Assembly (NCBI GenBank): GCA_964036155.1
Contig: OZ038423.1
Span: 37,277,249-37,341,248, forward strand
Direction of reading: 5' to 3'
Source of the DNA: Diploscapter coronatus
Lineage: Eukaryota; Nematoda; Chromadorea; Rhabditida; Rhabditidae
DNA length: 64,000 nucleotides
The notes under the pieces were generated by a model. That model was not told the origin of the DNA. It saw only the letters and a list, made by a program, of their open reading frames with translations, and made no database searches. Both the position numbers and the translations under genes were made by a program. Positions 62,204-64,000 of this stretch are shown here, piece by piece; position 1 is the first letter of the stretch, and each line of letters starts with the position of its first letter.

Positions 62204-64000
<1,797 letters not shown>

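Overview
The window looks like a piece of an ecdysozoan, most probably nematode, nuclear genome. It is AT-rich, with many short introns ending in TTTTCAG-like acceptors. It encodes an innexin, secreted C-type lectins with Thr/Ser-rich linkers and a compact chemoreceptor-like seven-transmembrane (7TM) protein. Intron density is high (29 coding exons in the SF3B3 orthologue), which does not look like Caenorhabditis; I cannot place the clade. All gene models were built by hand from reading frame, splice phase and remembered family motifs. Each complete model closes in frame. The one doubtful junction is in the zinc-finger gene at the right edge.

Layout. (1) 3-122 (+): the last coding segment of an unidentified acidic protein. 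(2) 843-4980 and 8403-12630: a duplicated block of about 4.1 kb, each copy holding one complete ten-exon C-type lectin gene (+), with an 8-nt microexon encoding the EPS sugar-site motif and a 33-nt exon encoding WND. (3) 13503-44430 (-): the complete SF3B3/SAP130 gene (U2 snRNP, 1209 aa), with two giant introns. One of them (29689-37539) contains a complete aminergic GPCR gene on the opposite strand (32915-35772, +). (4) 45164-48250 (-): a ceramide kinase gene, 567 aa. (5) 50185-53072 (-): a nine-exon 7TM receptor, 342 aa, with a Tc1/mariner-type MITE in intron 3 and a relic of a paralogue's last exon upstream. (6) 55336-57887 (+): a SMYD-type MYND/SET methyltransferase, tail to tail with (7) 58071-59678 (-): an innexin. 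(8) 62204-64000 (-): part of a MYT1-type CCHHC zinc-finger gene running off the right edge.

The genes do not form a pathway: they are an essential splicing factor, a lipid kinase, signalling receptors, a gap-junction protein, chromatin and transcription regulators, and a small secreted-lectin cluster. No new multi-gene system is evident. The most informative structures are the lectin pair (microexon at the ligand-specificity site, with two exons diverged far more than the introns), the nested receptor gene, several perfect intronic hairpins, and a 25-nt apparent intron or frameshift in the zinc-finger gene.
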